Below are positions 26,445-38,161 of a stretch of DNA of 64,000 bases, in pieces. The DNA is taken from NCBI RefSeq assembly GCF_031628175.1, contig NZ_JAVLVT010000003.1, positions 558,001 to 622,000 on the forward strand, given 5' to 3'. The translations under genes were made by a program, and so were the position numbers. Numbering within the stretch: position 1 is the first letter of the stretch; each line of letters opens with the position of its first letter. The notes below the pieces were generated by a model. That model was not told the origin of the DNA and made no database searches. It saw only the letters and a program-made list of their open reading frames with translations. The stretch comes from Lipingzhangella_A rawalii. Lineage in GTDB: Bacteria > Actinomycetota > Actinomycetes > Streptosporangiales > Streptosporangiaceae.

Positions 26445-27503
26445 TCAGGAACGTCTCCCGGCCCGGTGCCGGGACCCCGTCCAGGGCCACTCCCGGGGCG
26501 GTTTGGGCAGTCGCTCCGGCCGTCCCGGCCACACCTGGGCCAGGGTCGCGCCGACCGCGGCCGGGTATCCCGGGGTGGGATGCGGCCGCGGCGGGAGCAG
26601 TGCGTCCACGAGCTCGGAGGGCGTGGGGCGATCCTCGGCGGCCCGAGACATCGCTGCGGGCACCAGTTCCGTGAGCGGATCCACCAGCCGGTCGAGGTCG
26701 GGGGACTCTTCCAGCACGCGGCGGCGCAGCTCCTCGGGTGGCCCCTGCCCGAAGGGGTCGCGCCCCGAGGCAGCGAAGGCAACCACGCAGCCCCACTGGT
26801 ACACGTCGGATGCGGGACCCACCTCGGCACCGCGATACTGTTCCGGGCTGATCCATCCCGGTGTGCCCAGCCGGTCCCTGGGTCCTGGGCGCAGTGTCAC
26901 CGGGACCGGATCGCCGGGCTGGGCCAGACGACGCTCGCGGAGCCGTCGTCGGGCACGGCGGAGCCGAAGCCACCGGGTGGCGTCCCCGCGTCGCCGCGGG
27001 TAGGCAACCCCGAAATCCACGAGCTTGGGGCCGGCCGCACCGAGGATCACATTGCCCGGTTTCAGGTCGCGGTGGATGAGCCCGGCGGTGTGGACCGCCC
27101 GCACACCCTCGGCCGTGCCCAGGGCGAATCCACGCAGGGTGTCGCCGTGCAGGGCCCGATGCCGGGTGACATGGCCGCGCAGGGTGGGCCCCGGTACGTA
27201 CTCGGTGGCCAGCCACGGCTGCGGTGCGGTGACATCGGCGAGGACGAACCGGGCCACACAGCGGCTGTCCACCTGGGCCAGCGCGCGTGCCTCCCGGGCG
27301 AACTGGGCGCGAAACCGCGCGTCACGGGAGTGCTCGGGGTGGATCACCTTGAGCGCCACATAACCGCGCACGCCCTCGGCCGTGGCCGCGTAGACGGTGC
27401 CCATGCCACCGGAACCGACACGCCCCACCAGCCGAAAGCCGTGCACCCGATCCGGGTCTGTGGCCCGCAGGCGCTGGAGCCGCCGCAGTCCGCGGGACAC
27501 CAT
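26445..27503 (-). CDS. Cytosolic serine/threonine protein kinase
   Basis: A 352-residue Hanks-type kinase. Glycine loop GRVGSGGMGTVYAA, Lys52 (VALKVIHPE), catalytic loop HRDLKPGN (Asp146), DFG at 163-165 and GTPGWISPEQYRG (P+1 loop). An Arg-rich insert of about 30 residues follows DFG. No membrane segment or PASTA domain. The ATG at 27503 has GGAGG 7 bases upstream; longer in-frame starts would overlap the sigma-factor gene. It is 70 bases downstream of that sigma gene on the same strand and may share its transcript. Targets unknown. Confidence 0.9.
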   Translation of the reverse strand: MVSRGLRRLQRLRATDPDRVHGFRLVGRVGSGGMGTVYAATAEGVRGYVALKVIHPEHSRDARFRAQFAREARALAQVDSRCVARFVLADVTAPQPWLATEYVPGPTLRGHVTRHRALHGDTLRGFALGTAEGVRAVHTAGLIHRDLKPGNVILGAAGPKLVDFGVAYPRRRGDATRWLRLRRARRRLRERRLAQPGDPVPVTLRPGPRDRLGTPGWISPEQYRGAEVGPASDVYQWGCVVAFAASGRDPFGQGPPEELRRRVLEESPDLDRLVDPLTELVPAAMSRAAEDRPTPSELVDALLPPRPHPTPGYPAAVGATLAQVWPGRPERLPKPPREWPWTGSRHRAGRRS

Positions 27504-27573
27504 GTGCCCACCTCCCATGCTCTGTCGTCGGTGGCTGGGCTGTTGTTCGCGTTCTCCCCGAGGTTGTGAACGG

Positions 27574-28575
27574 TCAGGCGCGGTGCGGCGGGGTGGGTGG
27601 TAGGCCGAAGGTGGAAAACAGACTGGTGTCGAAGAACGTCGCCACGTGCCCCACCCGTGCGCCGTGGAGCTGGAGCACCTGGATCTGGAACGGCTCGTGC
27701 TTTCCATCGCCGGTGCGTTCGTACACCCCGAACGCCGGCTGCCCGTTGGCGGCGGTCGGCACGAGCAGCAGATCCCCCGGCCGCTCGGCGGGGCACTGGG
27801 CGTCGATCAGCCGCCCGATGGCGTCTGCGCCGCGCACCCAGGTAACGAACGGGGGCATCTCCCAGACGGCGTCGGCGCGGAACAGGTCGACCAGCGCGGG
27901 GATGTCGTAGTTCTCGAATGCGGTGACGTAGCGGTCCAGGAGCGCACGCTGCTGGGCGGTGTCCGGCTCGGCGGTGTCCTCCGCGGCGGGAGTGACCTCG
28001 GCCAGCTGGGCACGGGCGCGCTGGAGCAGGCTGTTGACCGCGGCCGTGGACAGTTCCAGGATCTCGGCGACCTCCGCGGCGCGGAAGCTCAGTACGTCCC
28101 GCAGCACCAGCACGGCGCGCTGGCGGGGTGGAAGGTACTGGAGTGCGGCAACCAGGGCCAGGCGCACGCTTTCCCGGGAGGTGACCACCGTGCCTGGGTC
28201 GGTGTCGTCGGCAACTCCGACCTTGTCGTCGGGGGCCGGCTCCAGCCACGGAACGTCGGTCCGGGATTCCAACTGGCCCTCCGGTGTGCTGGTGGGGCCA
28301 CCGAGCCCGGTGGGGAGGGGCCGGCGTTCCCGGTTCTCCAACGCGGTCAGACAGGTGCGGGTGGCGATCCGGTGGAGCCAGGTACGCACACTGGAACGGC
28401 CCTCGAAGCGGTCGTAGGCGCGCCAGGCACGGATGTAGGTCTCCTGGACCAGGTCCTCGGCCTCGTGTACCGAGCCGAGCATGCGGTAGCAGTGCGCCGT
28501 GATCTCCCGCCGGAAGGGGTCGGTAGCGCTTTCGAAGTCCTGGGCCCGAACTGTCGGTTCCACCTGTTCCACCAT
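27574..28575 (-). CDS. ECF sigma factor with C-terminal SnoaL-like domain
   Basis: A 333-residue SigG/SigX5-type RNA polymerase sigma factor. Region 2: FRREITAHCYRMLGSVHEAEDLVQETYIRAWRAYDRFE; region 4: ALQYLPPRQRAVLVLRDVLSFRAAEVAEILELSTAAVNSLLQRAR. The last 130 residues form an NTF2/SnoaL-like domain (RYVTAFENYDIPALVDLFRADAVWEMPPF) that in related ECF groups controls activity in place of an anti-sigma factor, consistent with no anti-sigma gene next door. ATG at 28575. A 20-base tandem repeat lies 60-100 bases upstream. Confidence 0.92.
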   Translation of the reverse strand: MVEQVEPTVRAQDFESATDPFRREITAHCYRMLGSVHEAEDLVQETYIRAWRAYDRFEGRSSVRTWLHRIATRTCLTALENRERRPLPTGLGGPTSTPEGQLESRTDVPWLEPAPDDKVGVADDTDPGTVVTSRESVRLALVAALQYLPPRQRAVLVLRDVLSFRAAEVAEILELSTAAVNSLLQRARAQLAEVTPAAEDTAEPDTAQQRALLDRYVTAFENYDIPALVDLFRADAVWEMPPFVTWVRGADAIGRLIDAQCPAERPGDLLLVPTAANGQPAFGVYERTGDGKHEPFQIQVLQLHGARVGHVATFFDTSLFSTFGLPPTPPHRA

Positions 28576-28852
28576 GTCGTAACGGTACTGCGCACGGGGG
28601 ACAACGGCCAGGGCCCCGTCCCGATGCCGGCTCCGTGCACCCCCATCGGCCTTTCCCCACCCCCATCGGCTTTTCCACGCTCTCATGGACTGGGGGCCGG
28701 CCCCCAGCTGCCAGAGTGAACCCAAGGTCACCCAGGCGGGGTGGCCTTGGGGTCTGCGCTGGTGGCCGATACCGCGCACAAGGCGGGCCGGGAAGCCTGC
28801 CGGAACCCCTGCACCGATGTAGGAGTTGCCCCCAGCAGACGCGGGGTGCTGG
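28576..28852. other. Intergenic region upstream of the sigma-factor gene
   Basis: A gap of 277 bases between the convergently placed antiporter stop and the sigma start. It holds the tandem repeat at 28638-28676 and no gene that I can support. Confidence 0.5.
28638..28676. repeat. Two-copy 20-base tandem repeat upstream of sigma gene
   Basis: CACCCCCATCGGCCTTTCC (28638-28656) and CACCCCCATCGGCTTTTCC (28658-28676) differ at one base and are spaced exactly 20 bases apart, i.e. about two helical turns. They lie 63-101 bases upstream of the sigma-factor ATG, where an activator or an autoregulating sigma could bind. Confidence 0.65.
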
Positions 28853-30520
28853 TCACCGGGTGCGGGAGGCGCGGATCGCGTCGTCGGCCAGGGCTTGTCC
28901 GGCCTCGGCGTAGAGGTGGAAGACGGCGTCGGCACCCTCCCGGTGCAGCTCGTCGATCTCGTCGGTGTGGTTGACCACTCCGGCGATGGTGAGGTGTGGG
29001 CGGCGGTCGCGAAGTTGCGCCAGCGCGGACTGGTTTCCGTGCTGGTGGGGCATGGCCAGCAGGACGATCCGGGTCTCCTCGGCCAACATCAACCGGTCCC
29101 AGAAGTCGGCGTCGGCGGCGTCGCCCTCGACGACCTGGTATCCGGCGCTGCGCAGCTCGCGGATGCGCTCGGGGCTGTGCTCCACCCCGAGCGGGCGCAG
29201 CCCGTGCACCTGGCTGAGCTGGTCGTATGCTCCCTGGCCGACGCGGCCCATTCCGAGGACGACCGCCTGGGCTCCGCTCAGGTCGACGGGTTGGTCGCTG
29301 GGATGGAGGTGTTCGCGCTGATGCCGGGTGAGCCGCCGGCGGCTCACCCGGTACAGCCCCTCGCCGCGGGTGTTCAGTGGGGCGGCGATCGCGAAGCTCA
29401 GGGCGACCGTCAGGGCGAGGACCACCAGCCACTGGTCGTCCAGCCAGCCCTGGCCGGTGGCCAGCGCGGCCACGATCAGCCCGAACTCGGAGAAGTTGCT
29501 CAGGCTCAGCCCACTCAACAGGGCGGTGCGGCCCCGCAGCCGGAACCGCAGGAACAGGGCGACGTACATCAGGCTCTTGACCGGTACCACCAGCAGCAAC
29601 AGCAGGGCGAGCAGTAGCGACTCCAGATCAGGCAGGGCCGTGAGGCCGATGCTGAGGAAGAATCCGACCAGGAACAGCTCCTTGAGGTGGAACATGGCCG
29701 AGGCCAGGGAGGCGGCGTTGATCGCCGGGGCCAGCAGCATCCCGACGATCAGAGCCCCGAGGTCGCCCTTGATCCCCACCGACTCGAACAGCACGAAGCC
29801 AAGGAGGAGGGCAGCGGCGATTCCGTACAGGATCTGCATCTCGCCGTGACCGATCCGGTCCAGCAGGCGCTGGAGGACCGGGGCGAGCGGGATCAACAGG
29901 AGTAGGGCCAGGGCCCATGGGCTGGGGAGTTGGCCGGTGGAGCCGGTGATGAAGACGACGGCGAAGACGTCCTGCATGATCAGCACGCCGATGGCCAGTC
30001 GCCCGTACAGCGACCCCATTTCGCTGCGTTCCTCCAGTGTCTTGACGGCGAAGACGGTGCTGGAGAAGGACAGGGCGAAGCCGACCAGGATCAGGGTGAT
30101 GGCATCGGCGTCGTGCAGCAGGGTGAAGCCCAACAGTTTGATGGCCCCGACCACGCCCACGAACAGGGTGGTCGAACCGAGCATGTGCAGGGTGGCGGTT
30201 CCCCAGATCTCGGGGCGCAGCAGGGTGCGCACGTTGAGTTTGAGACCGATGGTGAACAGCAGCAGGGTGACCCCGACGTCGGCGAGCACGTCGATGACAC
30301 CGGCGATGTCCTGCTGTGCCGGGTCGGCGGGGAAGCCGTAGGCGTTGAGTGCGAATCCGGCGGCGAGGAATCCCACCATCGGGGGAAGGCGCACCGCCAT
30401 GGCGGCCAGGCCGGCGATCAGGGCAGCGGCCAGCGGCAGGGCCATGCCGGTGACAACGGCAGCTGCGTCCACGGGCGTCTCCTGTGACTCGGCACGGATG
30501 GGACCCCGGATGTCGGACAT
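28853..30520 (-). CDS. Cation/proton antiporter, KefB/CPA2 type with RCK domain
   Basis: A 555-residue monovalent cation:H+ antiporter. About 12 membrane segments from residue 20 to 385 (e.g. VVTGMALPLAAALIAGLAAMAV, GVTLLLFTIGL, LFLVGFFLSIGLT), then a cytoplasmic TrkA-N/RCK nucleotide-binding domain: AQAVVLGMGRVGQGAYDQL (Rossmann GxGxxG) and VVEGDAADADFWDR. Resembles YbaL/KefB potassium efflux proteins. ATG at 30520 chosen as the first start giving the usual short N-terminus; ATGs at 30550/30553 are possible. Divergent from the acyl-CoA operon. Confidence 0.88.
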   Translation of the reverse strand: MSDIRGPIRAESQETPVDAAAVVTGMALPLAAALIAGLAAMAVRLPPMVGFLAAGFALNAYGFPADPAQQDIAGVIDVLADVGVTLLLFTIGLKLNVRTLLRPEIWGTATLHMLGSTTLFVGVVGAIKLLGFTLLHDADAITLILVGFALSFSSTVFAVKTLEERSEMGSLYGRLAIGVLIMQDVFAVVFITGSTGQLPSPWALALLLLIPLAPVLQRLLDRIGHGEMQILYGIAAALLLGFVLFESVGIKGDLGALIVGMLLAPAINAASLASAMFHLKELFLVGFFLSIGLTALPDLESLLLALLLLLVVPVKSLMYVALFLRFRLRGRTALLSGLSLSNFSEFGLIVAALATGQGWLDDQWLVVLALTVALSFAIAAPLNTRGEGLYRVSRRRLTRHQREHLHPSDQPVDLSGAQAVVLGMGRVGQGAYDQLSQVHGLRPLGVEHSPERIRELRSAGYQVVEGDAADADFWDRLMLAEETRIVLLAMPHQHGNQSALAQLRDRRPHLTIAGVVNHTDEIDELHREGADAVFHLYAEAGQALADDAIRASRTR

Positions 30521-30673
30521 GGCCCCCGGGGCGTAGGTCAACCCTTCCATCATGCCGACGTGGACAGCGAATCTGCGGACGGGGCTGCTCCTGCCGGAGT
30601 TCAGCCCGGGTGGGGCTGGGGTGCGGTGCGTGGTAGGCGCGAAGCGAGGCAGGGCCGGGAGCGCCGTCGTGTC

Positions 30674-30701
30674 AAAAATCAATCATTCATGCTTGATTTT
30701 T
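30674..30701. promoter_or_regulatory. 28-base AT-rich palindrome, candidate TetR operator
   Basis: A palindrome of 28 bases with 12 of 14 half-site positions matching, outer arms AAAAATCAA and TTGATTTTT and core CATT/CATG. It is conspicuously AT-rich in a high-GC setting, lies 28-55 bases ahead of the first gene of the acyl-CoA operon, and has the size of a TetR-dimer site. The TetR gene at 39538 is the obvious candidate binder, by inference. Confidence 0.6.
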
Positions 30702-30728
30702 TCTTGGGAGATTGTCAGGGTGGCGTGT

Positions 30729-31525
30729 GTGACGGATATACGTGACATACTGCACGACCTTCGCGCCGAGGGAGCGAGTCTCGATGCTCTCGTTGCGGAG
30801 CTGGAGGCCGAGGCCTGGCGCGGTGCCACTCCGGCAGACGGGTGGACGATCGCACACCAGATCGCCCACCTGGCCTGGACCGACGAGGTGTCCCTGCTCG
30901 CCCTGACCGAGCCGGACCGGTTCCCGGAGCTGGTAGCTCAGGCCCTGGACCGTGCCGAGAAGGGGACGAGCCTCGTGGACGAGGCCGCCGAAGAGGGTAC
31001 TGCCGAAGCGCCGCACCAGCTGCTACAACGCTGGCGCAGCGACCGGGAACGCCTGCTGGAGACCCTCGGAAACACCGACCCGCACACCCGGGTGCCCTGG
31101 TTCGGCACCTCGATGCGGGCCACCTCCATGGCCACCGCCCGGATCATGGAGACGTGGGCACACGGCCAGGACGTCGCCGACGCCCTCGGTGTGACCAGGT
31201 CCCCCACCAGCCGGCTGCGCCACGTCGCCCACCTGGGCGTGCGCACCCGCGACTTCGCCTACGCCGCACATGGTCTGCAACCGCCCCCGGACCCGTTCCG
31301 GATCGAGCTGCGGGCCCCCGACAACACGCTGTGGACCTGGGGACCTGAGGACGCCGAGCAGCGGGTCACGGCAGACGCCCTGGACTTCTGCCTTCTGGTG
31401 ACCCAGCGCCGGCATCGCAACGACCTGACCCTGACGGCGACCGGTCCCGACGCCCAGCACTGGCTGACCATCGCCCAGGCCTTCGCCGGGCCGCCCGGAG
31501 CCGGACGTGCTCCGGAGGTAACCAC

Positions 31526-31529
<4 letters not shown>
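30729..31529 (+). CDS. TIGR03084-like DinB/maleylpyruvate-isomerase-fold protein
   Basis: A 266-residue protein of the mycothiol-dependent maleylpyruvate isomerase/DinB superfamily, matching the TIGR03084 subgroup that regularly heads AtuA-acyl-CoA carboxylase operons in actinobacteria. Features: GWTIAHQIAHLAWTDEVSLLAL (metal His in the four-helix bundle), METWAHGQDVADALG, and RTRDFAYAAHG. The real reaction is unknown; a thiol- or CoA-related step is a guess. Start chosen at GTG 30729 (AGGG 8 bases upstream); a GTG at 30720 with GGGAG is equally possible. Its stop overlaps the next start as GTGA. Confidence 0.82.
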
Positions 31530-33288
<1,759 letters not shown>

Positions 33289-33292
<4 letters not shown>

Positions 33293-34476
33293 GTGTCTGG
33301 ACCACCCCCGAGCGTGGCGAGTTGCGCGCGACCGTGCGCCGATTCGCCGAGACCGAGATACTGCCGCACCTCGACGACTGGGAACGGCAGGGCCGGCTGC
33401 CCCGCTGGCTGCACAAGCGGGCCGGTGAGCTCGGCCTGCTCGGGATCGGTTTTCCCACCGAGGTCGGTGGCAGCGGCGGCGACCTCGTCGACGTCGTCAC
33501 CATGGTCGAAGAACTGCACTACGCCGGCATCTCGGGCGGGGCGTTCGCCTCCCTGTTCACCTCCGGAATCGCGCTGCCACATCTGGCCATGGCCGCCGAT
33601 CCCACCCAGGTGCAGCGCTGGGTGCGCCCCACTCTGGCCGGGGACACCATCGGCGCGCTGGCCGTGACCGAACCCGGCGGCGGATCCGACGTGGCCCACC
33701 TGCGTACCCGCGCCGCCCGCGAGGGTGAGTACTACCGCGTCAACGGCGCCAAGACCTTCATCACCTCCGGCTGCCGCGCCGACTTCGTCGTTGCCGCGGT
33801 GCGTACCGACGGCAGCGACGACACGACGGCCCCCGACACCGACCATGCCAGCACCGGCGCCGGAGAGCTGTCTCTGCTGGTGGTGGAGACCGACACCCCC
33901 GGATTCCACGTCGACCGCAGCCTGGAGAAGCTGGGCTGGCACGCCTCCGACACCGCCCAGCTGGCATTCACCGACTGCCGGGTTCCGGTAGCCAACCGGG
34001 TCGGTGCGGAGAACAGCGGTTTCGCGCAGCTCGCCACCGCCTTCCACAGCGAGCGGCTCAGCCTCGCCGTGCAGGCCTACGCCAGTGCCCAACGCTGCCT
34101 GGACCTGGCCGTGGCCTGGTGCCGGGAACGCGAAACGTTCGGACGGGTGCTGCTGGGGCGACAGACGGTGCGGCACACCCTCACCGAGATGGCCCGGCAC
34201 ATCGACGTGGCCCGCGTCTACGTGCGCCACGTCGCCGAACGGGTCGCCGCCGGCGAAGCAGACCTCGTGGCCGAGACCTGCTTCGCGAAGAACACCGCGG
34301 TGGCCACCGGGGAGTGGGTGGTGCGCGAGGCCCAGCAGCTCTTCGGAGGCTTGGGCTACATGCGGGACAGCGAGGTGGAACGTCAGTACCGCGACATGCG
34401 CATCCTCGCGATCGGTGGCGGCACCAGCGAGATCCTGACCGGACTGGCCGCACGACAGTTGGGATACCACCCGTGA
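33289..34476 (+). CDS. Acyl-CoA dehydrogenase
   Basis: A 395-residue FAD flavoenzyme that introduces an alpha-beta double bond into an acyl-CoA. FAD/substrate motifs: ALAVTEPGGGSDVAHLRT, GAKTFITSGCRADFVV, and the C-terminal GGLGYMRDSEVERQYRDMRILAIGGGTSEI. The usual catalytic Glu region is replaced by VERQYRDMR, a pattern seen in isovaleryl- or citronellyl-type dehydrogenases with the base elsewhere; I cannot fix the base. Coupled by 4-base overlaps on both sides. Likely substrate: a branched acyl-CoA that is then carboxylated. Confidence 0.92.
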
Positions 34477-36116
34477 CAACCGCGACACCGGGCACCAGCG
34501 ACCCCACCGACTCGACCACCGCCGCGCTGCCCTCGACGCTTGACCCGAGTAGCGCCGAGCATGCCGAGGCCGCGGCGGCAATGCGGGAGAAACTCGCCGA
34601 GGTGGAGGCCGAGCACGCCAAGGCCATCGCCGGCGGTGGCCCGCAGAAACTGCAACGTCACAAGGACCGCGGAAAACTCACCGCCCGCGAACGCATCGAA
34701 CTCCTCGTGGACGAGGACACGCCGTTCCTGGAACTGTGTCCCCTGGCCGCCTGGGGCAGCGACTATCAGGTCGGCGCCTCGATCGTGGTCGGCATCGGCA
34801 CGGTGCAGGGCGTGGAGTGCCTCATCGTCGCCAACGACCCGACGGTCCGCGGCGGCAGCAGCAATCCCTGGACCCTACGCAAGACCACCCGCGCCAACGA
34901 GATCGCGATGCGTAACCAGCTGCCGGTGATCTCCCTAGTGGAGTCCGGCGGCGCCGACCTGCCCTCGCAGAAGGAGGTGTTCGTTCCGGGCGGGCAGCTG
35001 TTCCGCGACCTGACCCGCGCCTCGGCCGCCGGCATCCCCACCCTCGCGATCGTGTTTGGCAACTCCACCGCCGGCGGCGCCTACATCCCCGGCATGTCCG
35101 ACTACACGGTGCTGGTGCGGGACCGTGCCAAGGTGTTCCTCGGGGGACCCCCGCTGGTGAAGATGGCCACCGGCGAGGATTCCGATGATGAGGAGCTCGG
35201 CGGCGGCGAGATGCACGCCCGCAGCTCCGGACTGGCCGACTATCTGGCCGAGGACGAGCAGGACGCGCTACGTATCGGCCGCCGGATCGTGCGTCGCCTC
35301 AACTGGCGCAAGCAGGGTCCCGCCCCCCGCGCGCAGGTACGCGAGCCCGCGTACCCGGCCGAGGATCTGCTGGGCATCGTACCTGCCGACCTCAAGGCCC
35401 CCTTCGACCCCCGCGACGTCATTGCGCGCATCGTGGACGGATCCGAGTTCGACGAGTTCAAACCCCGCTACGGCCCCAGCCTGGTTACCGGTTGGGCCGA
35501 GCTGCACGGATACCCGGTGGGGATTCTCGCCAACGCCCAGGGCGTGCTGTTCTCCGCGGAGTCGCAGAAGGCCGCCCAGTTCATCCAGCTCGCCAACCGC
35601 GCCGACACACCCCTGCTGTTCCTGCACAACACCACCGGATACATGGTGGGCTCCGCATACGAGCAGGGCGGCATCATCAAACACGGCGCGATGATGATCA
35701 ACGCGGTGTCCAACTCCACGGTGCCGCACCTGTCGGTGCTCCTGGGCGCCTCCTACGGCGCCGGTCACTACGGCATGTGCGGCCGCGCCTACGATCCCAG
35801 GTTCCTGTTCTCCTGGCCCAGCGCCAAGTCCGCCGTGATGGGGCCGAAACAGCTCGCCGGAGTGGTGTCGATCGTGGCGCGTGCCGCGGCCGAGGCCAAG
35901 GGCGACACCTACGACGAGGCCGCCGACGCCGATATGCGGGCGGCCATCGAGAACCAGATCGAAGCCGAGTCCCTACCGCTGTTCCTGTCCGGGCGCATCT
36001 ACGACGACGGTGTCATCGACCCGCGCGACACCCGGACCGTGTTGGGCCTGTGCCTGTCGGCCATCCACACCGCCCCCGTCGCCGGCACCACCAACTTCGG
36101 CGTCTTCCGAATGTGA
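34473..36116 (+). CDS. Acyl-CoA carboxylase carboxyltransferase (beta) subunit
   Basis: A 547-residue biotin-dependent carboxyltransferase, of the branched-enoyl group (methylcrotonyl-/geranyl-CoA carboxylase-like). Crotonase-fold halves with oxyanion-hole loops: SGGADLPSQKEVFVPGGQ, FGNSTAGGAYIPGMSDY, and in the second half NTTGYMVGSAYEQGGIIKHGAMM and GASYGAGHYGMCGRAYDP. N-terminal extension of about 30 Thr/Ser-rich residues. GTG start overlaps the dehydrogenase stop (GTGA). Works with the biotin carboxylase encoded 11 bases downstream. Confidence 0.92.
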   Translation: MTTATPGTSDPTDSTTAALPSTLDPSSAEHAEAAAAMREKLAEVEAEHAKAIAGGGPQKLQRHKDRGKLTARERIELLVDEDTPFLELCPLAAWGSDYQVGASIVVGIGTVQGVECLIVANDPTVRGGSSNPWTLRKTTRANEIAMRNQLPVISLVESGGADLPSQKEVFVPGGQLFRDLTRASAAGIPTLAIVFGNSTAGGAYIPGMSDYTVLVRDRAKVFLGGPPLVKMATGEDSDDEELGGGEMHARSSGLADYLAEDEQDALRIGRRIVRRLNWRKQGPAPRAQVREPAYPAEDLLGIVPADLKAPFDPRDVIARIVDGSEFDEFKPRYGPSLVTGWAELHGYPVGILANAQGVLFSAESQKAAQFIQLANRADTPLLFLHNTTGYMVGSAYEQGGIIKHGAMMINAVSNSTVPHLSVLLGASYGAGHYGMCGRAYDPRFLFSWPSAKSAVMGPKQLAGVVSIVARAAAEAKGDTYDEAADADMRAAIENQIEAESLPLFLSGRIYDDGVIDPRDTRTVLGLCLSAIHTAPVAGTTNFGVFRM

Positions 36117-36127
36117 AGGACCCTGAG

Positions 36128-38161
36128 ATGCTGACCTCCGTCCTCGTGGCCAACCGCGGCGAGATCGCCCGCCGCGTCATCGCCACCGCACGCCGCATGG
36201 ACCTGACCACCGTCGCCGTGTACTCCGACGCCGATGCCGGATCACGGCACGTCACCGAGGCCGATGTGGCCGTGCACCTGCCCGGCACCGCCGCGGCCGA
36301 CACCTACCTCCGCGGCGATCGGCTGGTGCGTGCGGCCCAGGTCGCCGGTGCCGAGGCGGTCCATCCCGGATACGGTTTCCTCGCCGAGAGTGCCGAGTTC
36401 GCACGGGAGGTCCAGGCAGTCGGACTGTGCTGGCTGGGCCCGGCCCCGGACACCATCGAGCGGATGGGCTCCAAGGTCGAGGCCAAGAAGCTCATGGCCG
36501 ACGCCGGAGTCCCCGTGCTCACCGAGCTTGATCCTACGGACGTCACCCCACAGCAGTTGCCCGTGGTCGTCAAGGCCTCGGCCGGCGGTGGGGGCCGCGG
36601 CATGCGGGTGGTCCACGACGCCGCGCATCTGGAAGCCGAGATCGCGGCTGCCCGCAGGGAGGCCCGTTCGGCTTTCGGGGACGCCACCGTGTTCTGTGAG
36701 CGTTACCTCACCACCGGCCACCATGTGGAGGTTCAGGTCCTCGCCGACCAGCACGGCACGGTCTGGGCGCTCGGGGAGCGGGAGTGCTCCATCCAGCGGC
36801 GTCACCAGAAAATCATCGAGGAGGCGCCTTCGCCGCTGGTGGAGCGCATCCCCGGGTTGCGGGAGCGACTGTTCGAGGCCGCACGGCTGGCCGCAAAGGC
36901 CGTGGGTTACGAAGGGGCGGGAACTGTGGAGTTTCTCGCCGATGAGCACGGCGCGTTCTACTTCCTGGAAATGAACACCCGATTGCAGGTGGAGCACCCC
37001 GTTACCGAGTGCAACACCGGCCTGGACCTGGTGCGCGAACAGATCCACATCGCCGAGGGCAACGCGCTGGCAGCCGAGCCGCCGCAGCCCCGCGGGCACG
37101 CCGTGGAGGCCCGGCTGTACGCCGAGGACCCGGCCCGCGACTGGCAGCCACACACCGGACGGGTGCACCGACTGCACCTGTCCGAGGCAGACGGCGAGTT
37201 CACCCCTGTGGCGGCACCCGGAATCCGGCTCGACTCGGGGGTGCACGACGGGTTCGTGGTCACCCCGCACTACGACCCCATGTTGGCCAAGGTGATCGCC
37301 TATGCCGAGACGCGGCACGAGGCGCTGCGGATGTTGTCGGCGAGCCTGGCACGCGCCACCATCCACGGCCCGGTCACCAACCGTGACCTGCTGGTGCGCG
37401 TACTGCGGCATCCGGCATTCCACTCCGGCGACACCGACACGGCCTTCCTCAACACGCACGACCTGGCCAGGCTGGCCCAGCCCCTGGCCGAGGAGCACGC
37501 CACTCGGGTGGCGGCCGCGGCCGCGGCGCTGACCGCCGCCGTGGACCGCCACCACGCCGGGGTGAGCCCACCGGGCGTGCCCATCGCCTGGCGCAACCTG
37601 CCCGCCGAGCCGCGGCAGCGTACCTTCATCGACCGGGGCGGCACCGAGATCACCGTGTCCTACTGGGGTGGCCGGGACGGGCTGCGCGTTTCCGAGCCCG
37701 GGGGGATCCGGGTGGCGTCGGTGTCCTCGCAGCAGGCCGACCTGGACCTGGAATCGGACGGGGACAGCGACCGGACGTGCGTACGGGTGACCTGCACCGT
37801 CCACCGCTACGGTGACCTGGTGTGTGTGGACTCGCCGCTGGGACCGGTCACCCTCACCGAGCAGCCACGCTTCACCGACCCCACACAGCAGCTGCCCACC
37901 GGTTCGCTCTTGGCACCCATGCCCGGCACCGTGACCCGACACGCCGCCGAGGTCGGGCAACGCCTCGAGCGCGGTCAGCCCGTGCTGTGGCTGGAGGCCA
38001 TGAAGATGGAGCACACCATCGCCGCCCCGGCCACCGGGGTGCTCACCGAGCTGCCCGTGGCCACCGGACAGCCCGTCGACGTCAACCAGGTTCTGGCCGT
38101 GGTCCAACCAGACCCCGCCGCAGCCACCGATCCGTCCCCCGACAGCGAGGAGTCCGCATGA
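36128..38161 (+). CDS. Acyl-CoA carboxylase biotin carboxylase/BCCP (alpha) subunit
   Basis: A 677-residue alpha subunit. Order: biotin carboxylase N-domain (SVLVANRGEIARRVIATARR, residues 3-22), ATP-grasp domain (VVVKASAGGGGRGMRVVHD; RRHQKIIEEAPSP; EMNTRLQVEHPVTE), C-domain, a linker with a beta-barrel region, and a C-terminal biotinyl domain with the acceptor lysine in WLEAMKMEHTI. Carries biotin to the carboxyltransferase encoded upstream. ATG at 36128 with AAGGA 8 bases upstream. The stop overlaps the next ATG (ATGA). Confidence 0.94.
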   Translation: MLTSVLVANRGEIARRVIATARRMDLTTVAVYSDADAGSRHVTEADVAVHLPGTAAADTYLRGDRLVRAAQVAGAEAVHPGYGFLAESAEFAREVQAVGLCWLGPAPDTIERMGSKVEAKKLMADAGVPVLTELDPTDVTPQQLPVVVKASAGGGGRGMRVVHDAAHLEAEIAAARREARSAFGDATVFCERYLTTGHHVEVQVLADQHGTVWALGERECSIQRRHQKIIEEAPSPLVERIPGLRERLFEAARLAAKAVGYEGAGTVEFLADEHGAFYFLEMNTRLQVEHPVTECNTGLDLVREQIHIAEGNALAAEPPQPRGHAVEARLYAEDPARDWQPHTGRVHRLHLSEADGEFTPVAAPGIRLDSGVHDGFVVTPHYDPMLAKVIAYAETRHEALRMLSASLARATIHGPVTNRDLLVRVLRHPAFHSGDTDTAFLNTHDLARLAQPLAEEHATRVAAAAAALTAAVDRHHAGVSPPGVPIAWRNLPAEPRQRTFIDRGGTEITVSYWGGRDGLRVSEPGGIRVASVSSQQADLDLESDGDSDRTCVRVTCTVHRYGDLVCVDSPLGPVTLTEQPRFTDPTQQLPTGSLLAPMPGTVTRHAAEVGQRLERGQPVLWLEAMKMEHTIAAPATGVLTELPVATGQPVDVNQVLAVVQPDPAAATDPSPDSEESA

